Origin: Isoetes taiwanensis
Lineage: Eukaryota > Streptophyta > Lycopodiopsida > Isoetales > Isoetaceae
Direction: 5' to 3'
NCBI GenBank assembly: GCA_021234155.1
Contig: JAJEKV010000028.1
Coordinates: 1,237,199-1,301,198, forward strand
Length of the DNA: 64,000 bases
Position numbers and translations under genes: made by a program. Below the pieces are notes generated by a model, which had not been told where the DNA came from, did no database searches, and was given only the letters and a program-made list of their open reading frames with translations. Below, one piece after another: positions 37,019 through 48,360 of the stretch; position 1 is the stretch's first letter, and each line of letters begins with the position of its first letter.

Positions 37019-38130
37019 TCACCTTAAAATGCCCTCCATAGTAGTGGGTTTAGAACTGATACCAAGTTGGTAAAGAGAAAGGTTCGCGGCGGGGGCCGCC
37101 GCGATAAATTTCTTGTAAAGTTTAGTTTTGGTGAGAGGCTCGTCTAGACGAAGAAAGCCGGCCAATAGATAGGCATAACTTTCATCACAGCAGTGTACAA
37201 ACATTTTGAAAATATTTGGTGATTGAATTGACCACCGTAAAATTACAAGACAGGGGGCCCTATAAGGCGGTAAAATAAGAAAGGCAAATAGGAAGCAACG
37301 TGCAAAAGTTTATCATCGGGATGAAAAACCCCGCCCTTTTGGATTTTCAAGGAAAACCCTAATAATAAACTTTTGCCTCATGGCTCCAAAAGAAAAGTCC
37401 GACCGTCAAAATTGATATCGTTGATGAAAAAGTCGAGAAAACACAAGATGGAGGTCACAAATCAGACGATTCATGTCGAACACAATGCAAGAGCCATACA
37501 AAAGAGATAGATATCCATGATCATCTGAAGAACTTACGATAAAAGAAAATGAACAAAATTGCATTAGACGTTAGAGAAGTAACTTCAAAAAGTCAGAGTG
37601 TGCCACAGCTGGATGAGACGGCCTAAAAATAATATATAAAAAGAAGCAATTAACTCAAAAATATAAGCCATCATGCTGGTTCGAGCGAAGCCTCCCAAAG
37701 AAACGGGTTGATAACAAATGACAATCCTCCAACAATAGAAGGGGCTAATCACGCGACATAACAACATATATCAAAACAACATATCCTTTCAAATACAGAG
37801 GGGCTATTCATGCGTGTCATGCAACAAATGACAAATATTTCAAGAGTAAAAAAGGGCTGGTCATGCGAGCCACATGATGTAGAATCATAAATCACAATGA
37901 AAAAGCATGAATGTAAACAACTTTGGGTGGGTAGGGAGGGAACTAAGATAAAACAAATTGATGTGAGAAGCGTCGATAAGGGAGAAAGAGCCCCAATAAG
38001 GTATATATAGCCTCATCTCTCCCCAAAATGGTGATCCGACAGTGTCGGATCGCCTGCATTTTGATGGGACACTCGTCTAGACGAGGAAAACCGGTCGATT
38101 AAAAGAGAACTTCTATATGTAATTGCCACC
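37019..38130 (+). repeat. Repeat family A/B/C, copy A
   Basis: About 1.1 kb shared with 60,995-62,060 (copy B). Each copy starts and ends with a related motif: TTTTGGTGAGAGGCTCGTC near 37,126 and TTTTGATGGGACACTCGTC near 38,060. Inside are the ATGAAAAACCC...GGAAAACCCTAAT leader motif (37,309-37,370), AACTCAAAAATA-AAGCCATC, GAAGCCTCCCAAAG, a TATATATA box (38,002-38,009), the hairpin GATCCGAC-AGT-GTCGGATC (38,033-38,051) and the 14-bp palindrome CTCGTCTAGACGAG (38,072-38,085). No coding potential stands out. It may be a non-autonomous retroelement or LTR-like unit; the leader motif links it to copia elements. Confidence 0.6.
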
Positions 38131-38305
38131 ATAAACCCAACATAAACTGAATAATCATTAGGAAAATAACAGCAGCATTTCTAACATTATAGAATAAGAA
38201 GTCAAAACCTCTAAATATAAGTGTTAGAGAAAAAGCAAGGCCAAAGTGTTAAGAAGGTTAGACTTATCAAATGTTAACATTGTAAATTCTTTGTTATTGA
38301 CCAAT

Positions 38306-39285
38306 CCCTCGATGTTGTTTACGTCCGTATTTTCGTTTTAAATGCGTCCGTTACCTTCCTCCGCGATCTTATCGTCTTATGCCTATAAGTTGACGAGGTC
38401 AAATTAGAAAGCTCTTGTTTATTATCTGGGTGCTTGCGTATTATCATGCGATACGTGTAATCGTGCTTTATATGAAAAACCGTCAAGTGACATTAGACCA
38501 ATAGAATTGGTAAATTATACATTAGGAAAAATACATTTATTATATATTGTAGAATAGGAGTAAAAACATTAGGAGATTTTAAACGTGGAAATTATAGAAT
38601 TGTAGTTAAAAAGAAAAAGCACATAATCTTCTTGCAAATAAACACCCAAAACCCACTAGTTTTTTTAATCCTAGTAGTAATGATTGTACTAGCCCATTGT
38701 ATGGGTCCCACCTTGACCTAATGGTCTTAAGTGGACGTTAAAACTATTCTATTCTATTCTATTCTATTCTTCTTGCAATTTTGTTGAATCGGAATGGAGA
38801 TGGAGATCTGGGGCCACCTTTTTTTCCTTGTTTGTCATGGTAGGAGGCAAACCTTCTCCTTAATACTTTAATAGCTTGCATTCGAAATCTGAGGTGTTGG
38901 TAGTTAATAGCCGGATGCAACAAATGAGCAGCAATTGCTTGAATTTATTTGTCACATTTGGATGAATATAACTCTTAAATAGACATATTTTTGGATCGAA
39001 ACTTTTAAAATACTTAATTTTCTAAAGTAATATATTCTGGTTCATTATTTACGGCACCAGAAGTTTCTTCATACTAGTTGTTATTGCGGCTATTTTAAGT
39101 ACGAAATATGGATTAAAAATTCTGAGAAGTACTGGCATTATGATGCGTGAAGTCGTATTTCATTATTTAATAAGTACTTTATAATTCCAAAAGCGTGTTA
39201 AAGTACTTTTTTAAATATAAGGTATCACAGTGATAATCGTTCACGTCGCATTATGTACGTCTTAGGTAAGCGTGCGACAACAACG
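38306..39285. mobile_element. Insertion of about 980 bp in a copia LTR with 8-bp target duplication
   Basis: TGACCAAT occurs on both sides (38,298-38,305 and 39,286-39,293) and once at the equivalent place in the 3' LTR as TGACCAAC, so the extra segment is an insertion with an 8-bp duplication. Eight base pairs is typical of hAT elements. The termini are only weakly inverted (a GTTGTT core near each end), so the superfamily is uncertain. It contains the (ATTCT)n microsatellite at 38,744-38,770 and no protein-coding frame of note, so it would be non-autonomous. Confidence 0.65.
38744..38770 (+). repeat. (ATTCT)n microsatellite
   Basis: About five copies of ATTCT, the reverse complement of the (AGAAT)n tract at 1,758-1,799. 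It lies inside the LTR insertion. Confidence 0.85.
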
Positions 39286-39467
39286 TGACCAATATATTAG
39301 GTCAAAATGATGTCATTTATGTTGTATGGTTCAGCCATTGGTTCCATAATTCAAAGAAGAATCATGCCTTCAAGGAACGCTGCTTATGAATGTAACAAGT
39401 ATGCTTTGAACAATACAGGATGTGTTGAGCCCTTCTTGTTGTTTTATGATCTCCTTTTATGTTAATA

Positions 39468-39481
39468 TGGTGTTAGAGCGG
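39468..39481 (+). promoter_or_regulatory. Primer-binding site of copia element 1
   Basis: TGGTGTTAGAGCGG directly follows the 5' LTR end and resembles TGGTATCAGAGC, the common plant primer site complementary to the 3' end of initiator methionine tRNA, with substitutions at three central bases. Position and sequence together support the call and fix the LTR end. Confidence 0.7.
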
Positions 39482-39739
39482 TAATCGACCCTGAAACGAG
39501 TTACTGGAATTCCGATCAAGATGAAGATCGAGAATCTGAACCATCAAAACACATACTATTGGTTTCACAGGGTTAAGGGAAAATTCTGCGAAAAAAGGCT
39601 CTGTGGACTCGTAAACAGAGATGAACCCAGACCGATCATAACTTAGAGAAGAGTGATAGCTCCAACGGCAGTCCAGGTTACAAAGGGTGAAGGGAATAAA
39701 GAAAGTGAAGCTCAAGTGAATGCTTAGCTGATGAATAAT

Positions 39740-40145
39740 ATGATATGATGAATAAATATTGGAAAAGAGCTACAAAAGAGCATATCCCGGTGCAAGCATT
39801 TTTTTAGTATCAAGCAAGTTTGTATGGAGTGGTGTTTAATACTAGGCTCAAGGATGAAATGAGCATGGAGGAACAAATTGGAGTCATCGGAGCAAGTACA
39901 AAACGGTACGGTGAACAAAGAGGGATTGATGATGACTTAGTGGTTGAACCTTTGCTCCTTGGAATAATTAGGTATAACAATGTCAAAACATCATAGGAAG
40001 CTGATAGAAACCGTAGTTTAAATTGGTCACATCGGCCATTTGCTTGAAGAAAGAAACCAGGGACCAAACAAGAAAGGCTCGACTCTCTGTGCAGAAATCG
40101 AATTTTATCTATTAGGCTCATCTTTAACCTGAAGTCATTGTCTAA
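39740..40145 (+). pseudogene. Copia element 1 gag remnant
   Basis: Plus-strand frames contain an RLKDEMSMEE-like segment (about 39,845-39,875), then TKRYGEQRGIDDDLVVEPLL (about 39,900-39,960) and RYNNVKTS. This resembles the C-terminal half of copia gag (UBN2-type region). It is frame-broken and stops before any zinc knuckle; the knuckle position is taken by the antisense segment that follows. Role by family: capsid/nucleocapsid. Confidence 0.5.
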
Positions 40146-40322
40146 GTTGTGATTCACTGCAACGACTTTAGTTTTCATCGGTCAACCCCACATAAATGTG
40201 TGCTTTTACACTTTTCCACACTTCATTCCTACTTTCTTCGTTTGATAGCTCTTTTCTGGCCTTGTAACTATGGGTGCCACCTAAAAAAAAATAGGTATAA
40301 TCTTCAAAAATGCTTTCTTGTA

Positions 40323-40931
40323 CTACGATATTTCTTGAATCTGATCTCGGCTAACCATAACCACAAGCGGGGACACATGTGCATGTGCATTTCTCCTCAT
40401 TCTTTGCTTCAGGATTGCCACATGTGCAGCATAGAGCTTTCTGACTTGAAGCAACCTTACGTCATTCTTGTTCTTGGGAGGCCTCTTAATTGTGTCTATG
40501 GACAATGAAATTGTTTGCTTTAACAGCTTTGTTTCATTGACCTTCTTTAGCAAGGCATTAGACCTGTCAGCTGGTTTTAGCACAATGTCTGCTCCAGGTG
40601 CCTTTTCCAAAGATGTTGTTGATTCCTCAATAGTAAGTGCCTTTGTCATTCTCTGTTTCTTAGTTACTGTGGCTTTAGAAGCTGCAGGTTTTCTTTTAGA
40701 AGGCAAGACCACTTCTTCCTCAACCTCCTCTTCTTCTGTCTTACTCTCTTTGTCCGAACCCCCCTTAACATGTGAATACCACATGCCCTTTACCATTACT
40801 TTCTCATTGCACAGGATAGCAGACGCCATTATATCAACAATGACCTGCATGAAAGAACATTTTAAGCCTAAGAACGGTATAAATTTATACAATATATGCA
40901 GAGCAGGCATCAATCGAGCAGCATTAACCAT
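40323..40931 (-). CDS. Antisense 202-codon ORF inside copia element 1, unknown function
   Basis: An intact minus-strand frame in a window where most frames are broken. It lies between the sense gag remnant and the sense protease. Residues about 1-55 are mixed hydrophobic (FIPFLGLKCSFMQVIVDIMA, VKGMWYSHV). Residues 58-72 are acidic (DKESKTEEEEVEEEV). Residues 76-95 are basic (PSKRKPAASKATVTKKQRM), like a nuclear localisation signal. The rest is a lysine-rich, possibly helical tail (VRKLYAAHVAILKQRMRR). A TTTCATGCAG on the minus strand at about 40,845 could be a splice acceptor, so the true start may be internal. It could be a captured host exon, another transposon fragment or a retroelement accessory frame. 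Family not recognised. Confidence 0.5.
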   Translation of the reverse strand: MVNAARLMPALHILYKFIPFLGLKCSFMQVIVDIMASAILCNEKVMVKGMWYSHVKGGSDKESKTEEEEVEEEVVLPSKRKPAASKATVTKKQRMTKALTIEESTTSLEKAPGADIVLKPADRSNALLKKVNETKLLKQTISLSIDTIKRPPKNKNDVRLLQVRKLYAAHVAILKQRMRRNAHAHVSPLVVMVSRDQIQEIS

Positions 40932-40984
40932 CCATTATGTCATCATGCAGATGAATGAAAAACTTCAGACTTAAGGAAAATTTT

Positions 40985-41940
40985 AACAAAACTAAATGCT
41001 TTATTGCCAAGACCTCTGAAGGAGTATGGTATCTCGATTCATGAACCACAGATCACATGACAGCAAACAAATCCATCTTTATTGAATATCACAAAGTGCA
41101 AAAAAGCAAGGTGAAAATTGGGAACGACAAATTGGATATAGCAGGAGGGGGAACAATCCGCTTGAGTGGGAGCACTGGAATTGAAAAATGCATTGCATGT
41201 GCCAGAATTAGAAGCCAACTTATTGTCAATTTCAAAACTTGATGACGCTAATTTCAATATAAAGTTTGGTGGTGGAAAAGTAGCAATAAAAGACAGACAA
41301 AAGAATTTATTGGCCATGGGCAACATGGACGGAGACCTATACAAATTGAGCTGGTCCAAAGTAACAACACTAAGTGCCCCACAATGGACTAGAGCCAATT
41401 ATGGCATGAACGATTGGGACATTCCAACTTTCCTTTCCTCCAGCAAATGTCAAAATGCAAAATGTTACATGGGCTACCACAGATTAATCCATCCAAAAAT
41501 TGTGTGAAGGGTGCATGCTCAACAAGATGCATAGGAGTGAATTCCCAGAAGGAAAAGTTTGTAGGGTTGCAAAGTGCTTAGAACTGGTCCATATGGACAT
41601 TTGGGGCAAATCCAAGGTTCCATCCATGGGAGGTTCCAGATATTTCCTTCTGATAATTGATGACTATAGCAGAAAATTGTGGGTATTCCTTAAGAGAAAG
41701 TCTGAAGTATCCTTTAACTTTGTGAACTGGAAAACCATGGTAGAAAATCAGACTGAGCTCAAAGTCAAGCAGATTCGGACTGATCAGGATGGTGAATTTC
41801 TCAACAATAAGTTTACATCCTTCCTCAAAGAAAATGGCATTCATCATGAGCAGTTCGTGGCAGGCGAACACCAACAAAACGGTGTTGTAGAACGGAAGAT
41901 CTTTGAAAGTCCCAGCCATGCCAAAGGCAATCCCTGAGGA
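40985..41940 (+). pseudogene. Copia element 1 protease end, pre-integrase and integrase core
   Basis: VWYLDS-TTDHMTANKSIF (about 41,025-41,080) is the copia protease DSGA-H region, with a stop where Gly is expected. Then KNALHVPELEANLLSISKLD and, at about 41,500, VCEGCMLNKMHRSEFP (zinc-binding end of the GAG-pre-integrase domain). 41,500-41,937 is open: LELVHMDIWGKSKVPSMGGS with the first integrase Asp, YFLLIIDDYSRKLWVF, then IRTDQDGEFLNNKF with the second Asp and EHQQNGVVERK with the third acid in the NGxxER motif. The integrase core acidic residues are all present. The frame closes soon after VERK. Confidence 0.8.
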
Positions 41941-42839
41941 AAAGTGGAGTGGCAGAAAGCCAGAAGTGATTGATGCCAAAATATTTGGCTGCAATGCATA
42001 TACGTACATGAAGAAAGACAAGCTCTCCAACAGACAATTCCGTAATATTTCATTTGGATATTAGAATAGAATATCTGAAGCTATACTCTCCCTCAAAATT
42101 ATTAGGAAGAATTAAAAGTGAAGTGAATATAACTGACTTTAGAAAACAAGTGTCTGGTTTTTAATCTGTTATGAAAGCAGTGGCTCAAATGATAGTCTCA
42201 TTCGAATCGAGATGATCAAAAGCGAAATTGAACATTCCTTCTGAACCTAAAGAAAGTGACACAGAAGTTGATGATCTGATTACTCCTAATACACATCATG
42301 TTGCTCCAAGAAGATCCACTCGAGCATGCAAAGTCACAAATAGAATGCAGGATTCAATTCCAAAATGGATAAGACATATGGGTATATTACGCACGCCTTC
42401 TATTCACGATGAGCCACAAAACTTTGCAGCGTATAGATAGTCGAACCACGAATGCATGGCAGCAGGCTATGAATAGAGGAATTTCAATCTTTGCAGTATA
42501 AATGCGTACATGAGAGACACCAATCACGCCTAAAGCGAAAAAAGTGGTCAACTCAAAATGGGTCTTCAAAGTAAAATTTAATGAAGACAATGAAGTGATC
42601 AAATTCAAAGCAAGACTGGTGGCCAAAGGATACTCAGGGTCCTACGAGTTAGCCTCAATAAGACATTGCCCACATTGCCCGGAGTATCTTCTATTCGTGG
42701 TTGTGGTTCTATGCTTGCTCTAGGCTGCCGAGAACAAGGCTTTGACCTTTAATAGATGGACGTCAAAACATCATTTTTACATGGCAAAGTAGACGAAGAA
42801 GCCTACATGGGGCCGAGCATTTAGTATGAATTTGGCATA
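41941..42839 (+). pseudogene. Copia element 1 integrase C-terminus and RT N-terminal part
   Basis: After the core, KPEVIDAKIFGCNAYTYM (about 41,960-42,010) fits the copia xxLRxFGCxAY block. 42,228-42,440 is the low-complexity linker with RRSTRACKVTN, usual before copia RT. KWVFKVKFNEDNEVIKFKAR (about 42,545-42,615) with LVAKGYS is the classic copia RT start. VVVLCLL..AENKALTF and a MDVKTSFLHGKVDEEAYM-like stretch reach 42,820 (catalytic motif A region, Asp in MDV). The match then ends abruptly. Many stops. Confidence 0.75.
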
Positions 42840-44640
42840 ATACTAGTAATATAGTAGTCATTGATCGCGACTAGCACGCATTAAGTTATTTTTTATAATG
42901 TGCTAATCCTTGCTTCCTACGAGCAAAGATACGACAGTGCACATTTATTGTAAATCGAACAAAGATTTGCACCACATCACTTAGTTGATTGTAGGGCATG
43001 AGAAACCCTAACTTGGAGGCATTTTGTAAGCCTACTGCTGTTACATTCTTGTTGCAATAGCTAGAAGTACCAACCAGGTACCATGCTCATATTAGAGAAC
43101 TAGGCTGGCTGAATTCTAAAAGGAAGGAACCCGGATACTGCGATATCATTCTAGTATACATGAAGTATGCAAACTTCAAATTTTGATACATCATCGATCG
43201 CGATCTTTGCAAACCATGCTTAACAAAATCCACCGATGTACATTTGTTAGCATCCATATGGTACAACTTATGAAATAAGATATGATGGGCCTGCATCTTT
43301 CTTATACATAAATGAGAAGCTTGAAACCCCATGAGTATTACACATTGCAATAACTAACACATACCATTTCAGCAAATGAAAAGCCGACAAGATGCAAACA
43401 TCGGTATCTTCTAACCACTAACTCAACCATTTGTTGCCGTACATATGCTTATACATAAATGACAAACTTGAAACCCCATGGTATTACATTTGCAATAGAT
43501 AGAAGTGTATGCGCCATTTTATTATCATGTTAGGAAGCTTGGTAGCGTCAATTGAGGAAAGAGGAAAAGATATGCGACATCATGTCCAACTTTCAAATCT
43601 TAATAAAAATATGATGCTCCAAACCAAGCTCGGCCTTTTTGCAAATCAGCAGTGGTAATGTAAATGTTCCTTTTTCTTGAGATCTATGCTTTCGGAAAAA
43701 TGTGAAGTAATTCTTTGCTTCTCAACTTTAGCCTCTGAATATATCCCGACATCACGAGATTAAGTGATGGAAGCCCGAGCTATGCTTAAGCTTGAAGAGT
43801 GCTTGGCGGATTCTAACTCAAATCCATATCACGCCAACCCTTTTCTTCCGAAATAGACATATCTTACGAACTATCCTCTAATCTTCTTCACCACTTCTAG
43901 CTTGACTTACGCATCCTCATGAGACAAAGGACCTAATAGCTACTTTCTGCTCCAAGTCCTAGGAGCTTGCCAAATAACTCTCATGGGTACTCAAAGGATC
44001 CGTCCCGCAGAATCTTTATCTGCGAAACCCCGAGAATGAGAACCCCATATGATCAACCTACAGTACTGACAAAAGAATAGATGCATAAAGTAAAAACTGA
44101 GCCATTGGAATGCAGATGTTCCTTATGCGGATTGTCCTTCCTTTTCTTTCCATTTTAGTTTCTGCAGTCAGGAAGGCATGTTTTTAGATTAAACCCGAAT
44201 AAAATGGTATCTGTTAGAAAAATTCTGCTCAGTTAATTACGGCCTTGATTAGTCTTGGCGGGTATGTTAATAAAGAAAAACGGTCGGATAAATTTGGAGC
44301 GCCCAATCCTCAGCGAGAATGGTTATGGTCAGATGGGGCTCGCGAAACCTATAGAGTTCCAATGCTGGCGATAAGTTGCATGTCCCCGGTTTTTGCTTTT
44401 TCTAATTATTAACCCTAATATTTGAAACCTAAACTAAAAAACATGCAAACAATAAAGCCCCCTTAACCACCCGATTTTCCCTCTTCTTTAAAATCAATGG
44501 CTAACAAATTGAACTGCACTCTAGAAATGTAGTTTAATGCGTCCGCATTGAATCACGCCCAGGTGAAATCATATGAAAACCATGTCAAAAAGCGTATAAA
44601 ATCACAAAAAAAACCCCCTGTTATAATGCTACATATTGGT
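42840..44640. other. Foreign sequence replacing the middle of copia element 1 RT
   Basis: Copia RT stops after EEAYM (42,820) and resumes at about 44,641 near the VSTPLA-like motif. Roughly 130 residues of RT, including the YVDD box, are missing and 1.8 kb of unrelated sequence stands in their place. It contains internal repeats: CTTATACATAAATGA-AA-CTTGAAACCCCATG occurs near 43,300 and 43,450, each followed by TATTACA and TTGCAATA. No domain recognised. Confidence 0.45.
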
Positions 44641-44939
44641 CTGTAGTTTCAACTCTTGCTCTACACATCCCACCATCTCCAAAACAACATGATCCATCCG
44701 ACCTTGGCGGACTTTCCTTCAAAAGCATCGTAGGCTCCCTCATGCATTACATGGTGTGTACACGGACAGACATATTCCAAGTCGTCATTACTCTCAATCA
44801 ACATCATGAAACGCCCACTAATGCTCACCGGCTGGCACTCAAACGACTTCTCAGATATCTGTAGGCCCATCCTAACAAAGGCATTTGCTACCACAGATTG
44901 CCAACTTCCAAACTCCTTTTACATGGCTATACTGATGCT
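44641..44939 (+). pseudogene. Copia element 1 RT C-terminus and start of RNase H
   Basis: Plus-strand reading gives VSTLALHIPP, SFKSIVGSLMHYMVCTRTDI (the copia GxLxYL-xTRPDI block), LALKRLLRYL and finally KLLLHGYTDAD before the GATTA target site at 44,940. The sequence continues as YAGDILDRRS after 50,620. Joining across element 2 restores the conserved DADYAGD motif, which shows where element 2 inserted. Confidence 0.85.
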
Positions 44940-44944
44940 GATTA
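44940..44944 (+). repeat. Target-site duplication (left) of copia element 2
   Basis: GATTA, identical to 50,621-50,625. Five base pairs is the usual copia duplication length. Confidence 0.9.
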
Positions 44945-45132
44945 TGTTCGAGGCATTCTAGGCCTCACAATTATAATTATCTAGATATACTTTATTATTA
45001 GCATCTCTATCTTCTTATTATTAGATGCTTTGCCTTTTAGACAAGATATATGTATTACATGAAAAGCATTAAAGTAACCATCTTGTGTATGCAACTCCTC
45101 TTGTTATTTACTTGTTATTCAATTATTTAATA
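44945..45132 (+). repeat. 5' LTR of copia element 2
   Basis: 188 bp, starting TGTTCGAGG and ending TTTAATA just before TGGTATGG. It matches 50,444-50,620 throughout, with one extra segment around CTAGATATACT that is absent from the 3' copy. Confidence 0.88.
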
Positions 45133-45136
45133 TGGT

Positions 45137-45406
45137 ATGGGAAGGCGGACAGCGGTTTCCATCTGGGTGGGCGGCCCAGGTGGGGGCTCTATGTGTTTTG
45201 ATGGAACCCAGGTTATCTGCATGGAAAACAAAGATGAAAATTGTGCCAATGACAAAGTTATTAATGTTGTGTTAGAGGCGATGGTGCATTCTCACGCGGC
45301 ACGAGAATACGCTGGCGTTCTTTTACGGCCTAAGGGCCTCGGTATGATGCATGGTGTAAAAGTAGAAGATTGGGATGATAAAGATCCCGGGTTCCTCGAG
45401 GCATGA
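45137..45406 (+). other. Open frame just after the primer-binding site of copia element 2
   Basis: 89 codons starting four bases after the PBS begins, glycine-rich at the start (GGPGGGSMCF), with KDENCANDKVINVVLEAM in the middle and an acidic end. It sits where leader or gag start would be expected but does not look like copia gag to me. It may be a chance frame or a leader peptide. Confidence 0.3.
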
Positions 45407-47600
45407 TACTTTATGCTCTTAAAGATTCCATTCTTGTTGATCTTGAAGTATATGAGCGGGTATTTTTTAACCTCCTTACATATTTGTGAGTGGAAATATT
45501 GTACTACTTACAGCAAATAATTTTGCTAAGCATAGTTTTGGCTGGTAGCTTTTCAAATCATTATAGCAAAAGGTTGTAACTTAAATGGTGAAATCATGGA
45601 AACTATTTTTTCAAAATTTGGGTGGCAACATCCATAGATCAAAAATGTAAAGATGATAGCCATGTACTAGGGTTGATACCTAAGTTCCTATGATGTTCTA
45701 TCTCACGGTTATTCTGAGACAAATACATGCTACACTTACTTATCTAACTAAGATTGCTACCTTCTACAACTAAGATTACTATAAGATCCCATTTGAATGT
45801 TCTAAACATATTGAATTTAAGTGACATAAAATGGATTTGGTGGTAGGATCTCACACAAAGCCATAAATGCAGAGTACTTGGTAAATGGAAACTAACTTTG
45901 ATTTGAGTTAGGCGATGAAATATTCGAGATAGATAATGAGAACAAATTTGGGATGCAAATTACCATCAGTAAAAGAAACCAAAAGAAAAACGAAATACTA
46001 TATTGTAGATATACTTTTAGAAATTTAGGGCCCTAAACTCAAATAGATTTCAGCCCCTACAAGTGGCAAAATTATGTCCCACAATGGCCAATATGGGAGA
46101 ACTTGGCCATAGCCCATAAAATATAAAAATTATTCCATGGTTTAAATGGCCACCACAACAAGTTGCTAGTCATACCATTTGGAATAATACGCCATAGGGG
46201 GTTTGAAGATTTGGCAAATATCAAATTGGCCACTTATGAAGTGAATTTAATAAAATGGTGCTTTGGTATACCACCCTTTGGTCATGGTGAGAATGCATCC
46301 TATAGAGGCGTGTGACATTTCTGAAATATATGTGAATGTGTGGCCAAAGCTGGCCCTTAGGAATATAAAAAATACGAATGAGCATGCTATTAGGTATCGA
46401 GATATTTGGACAAAATTTATTTGAAGTAGACAAAACAAAATTGTTGCATCTCAAGTAATAAATTGAAGCGAGTTTAAAATTACATGGTTACAGATTCTAT
46501 TGATGATCATATGGAAGTAAATTCAAAGAGTTGAGTAAAACAATTACCCGGTAATTTGGGGAGCCTTGCGATTGGAGAAGAGCAATTACATCATGTTGTT
46601 AGGCCGCGATGCCTCATAATTTTGACACTATAGTCTTGGATTCTTCTTAATAAAGAAGATTTGGCTTTTTAGTCTTGCGTGTTTATCATTGAAAGATCAT
46701 GTTAGAAAAGGAAGTGATGTATGAGGTTATTCCCCATGAGGAAAACATTTAGTTATTCATACCACTCCCCAATGAGCAAATTCTTACAGTTATCGATGCT
46801 AGAGAGCCTAGTGATAGAAAAGGCTTTATATTGCATATAAAAGAAGAGTTTAAGAGAAGCATACATCCCTAGATGGAATTTTTTACGCTTGATGTGATTC
46901 TAGTGGTGGTTTTTTAGATTAATTTCATCGTGCTTTTGAGTTCTTGGCAATGGAATAGTGCGTGTTCTTTTGTGGAAGCACAATCATAGGGACTCTAGTA
47001 TCATCTTACGTCGGTTTTGAAAACACCATGCTCATAATAACATGGTTTATGAAGCTCGGGAGGCTATGTTAGTGGATTCATCCACTTATTTTGTGTTGAT
47101 TAGGGAGCAACTTCACTGACTTATGCCAAAAGAGCATTTGATGAATTATTTTCCTATCCACTTTCAAAAGTGAATTGTATCTTGGTGATGATACTTGTCA
47201 TAGGTCGAAATTATTGAAGATTTACATATCTGATGAGGACCTCATCAGGATTTATATTCTAAAGAGGTGTTCTCCATATTCTGGATTGCCCGAACCTTTG
47301 CTTTACTGTTTCTCAGCTTGTTGATTAGGTGTTGTGGTGGAGTTTGGCCGAAATATTTCTCATTTTATTGTTGAAGGTTGCATTATTAGCTTCACACATT
47401 TCACAGTATGGGGACATCTCTATCAAATTAATCTCACTGGCGATTTTGTAGATATGGCGTGAGACAAAGGAAGTAGTTTGTCATTTACTATGTACCTTAG
47501 GTTTGGTCATATGGGTTTCCCCTTATCTTGTAATACAGGAACCTGCTTTCATGGGTGAAAGGATTTCATTTATCTTCAAAGTTCATGAAATTAGATTTGT
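45407..47600 (+). pseudogene. Copia element 2 gag/protease region, heavily decayed
   Basis: No clean gag frame. From about 47,000 the plus strand shows pieces like a copia protease to pre-integrase region: VLHDVLDCPNLCFTVSQLVD-like near 47,270-47,330 (equivalent to xVLHVPxLxxNLLSVSxL). Upstream, 45,407-46,990 is assigned only by position within the element. Confidence 0.4.
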
Positions 47601-48360
47601 GATACATGTGCTCTTGGAAATTACATAGGCGGATTCTTCAAATAAGTTCGACAACTAATATTATTCTTGACTTGGTGCACTTTCGACATTTGTACATTCA
47701 CATAGAGGTGGGTAAATACTTTTTACTATTCATTGATGATTTTTCTGGATATACACATGTTTTATATTCTCAGAACAAAATTAGGGTATTAGCTAAGTTC
47801 AAGGAGTTCAAGAGGATGATTGAAACACAAGCGAATTTGGCGACTAAAGAGATTCTGAAAGTGACAATGGTGGTGAATATAAATCATATTTTAAGCTCAA
47901 ATTTTTGTGCTTAGAAGAAGGTAATACATCATGAGTCTACTATTCGCCTTACACCTCTCCAGCGGAATATAGATTAATGCGAGGCATAGAATAGTACTAT
48001 CTTGAATGCGACTGGATTGCATGTTGATTCATCTCTTGGTCTTGAGAGTTCTTTTGGTAGAATGCGGCGGCAACTCTGTCTATCTTCAAAATAAGATTGC
48101 TACCATTTGCTTTAGGTGATATGACTCCATACTCAGTTATAGGCTGATAAATTAGGATATTTGCACACTTACTTATTTTTGGATATTTGGCTTGAATTAT
48201 ATATCTCTACTCATAAAGAAAAAGTTTGACTTCGTGCTCTAGAGGTGTATTTTCTTGGAATATTCTTTTGGCATGATGTCTATAAGCTTTTGGGATATTA
48301 TTGAGGAAGCGAAAGAGAGTCATCTTGGGAAAGAGATGTTATTTTTGATGAGACCGCAGT
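47600..48360 (+). pseudogene. Copia element 2 integrase remnant
   Basis: The open frame at 47,606-47,914 reads SWKLHRRILQISSTTNIILD, then YFLLFIDDFSGYTHVL (catalytic region after the first Asp) and KFKEFKRMIETQAN. In a neighbouring frame a SDNGGEY-like box (second Asp, about 47,855-47,880) and HHESTIRLTP (about 47,930-47,960) follow. Later TILNATGLHVDSSLGLE, then YISTHKEKV and VYFLG complete the usual order to the integrase end. The NG-AER third-acid region is damaged. Confidence 0.7.

Larger units (their letters stand above)
38272..39467 (+). repeat. 5' LTR of copia element 1, split by an insertion
   Basis: 38,272-38,305 (TGTTAACATTGTAAATTC, TTGTTATTGACCAAT) matches the start of the 3' LTR at 51,162. 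39,286-39,467 (TGACCAATATATTAGG, GATGTCATTTAT-TTGTATGG, GAATGTAACAAGTATGCT and a tail ending CTTTTATGTTAATA) matches the rest. The two halves are separated by about 980 bp flanked by TGACCAAT. The distal half also lacks about 35-50 bp present in the 3' LTR after GGTTCA. Confidence 0.8.
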
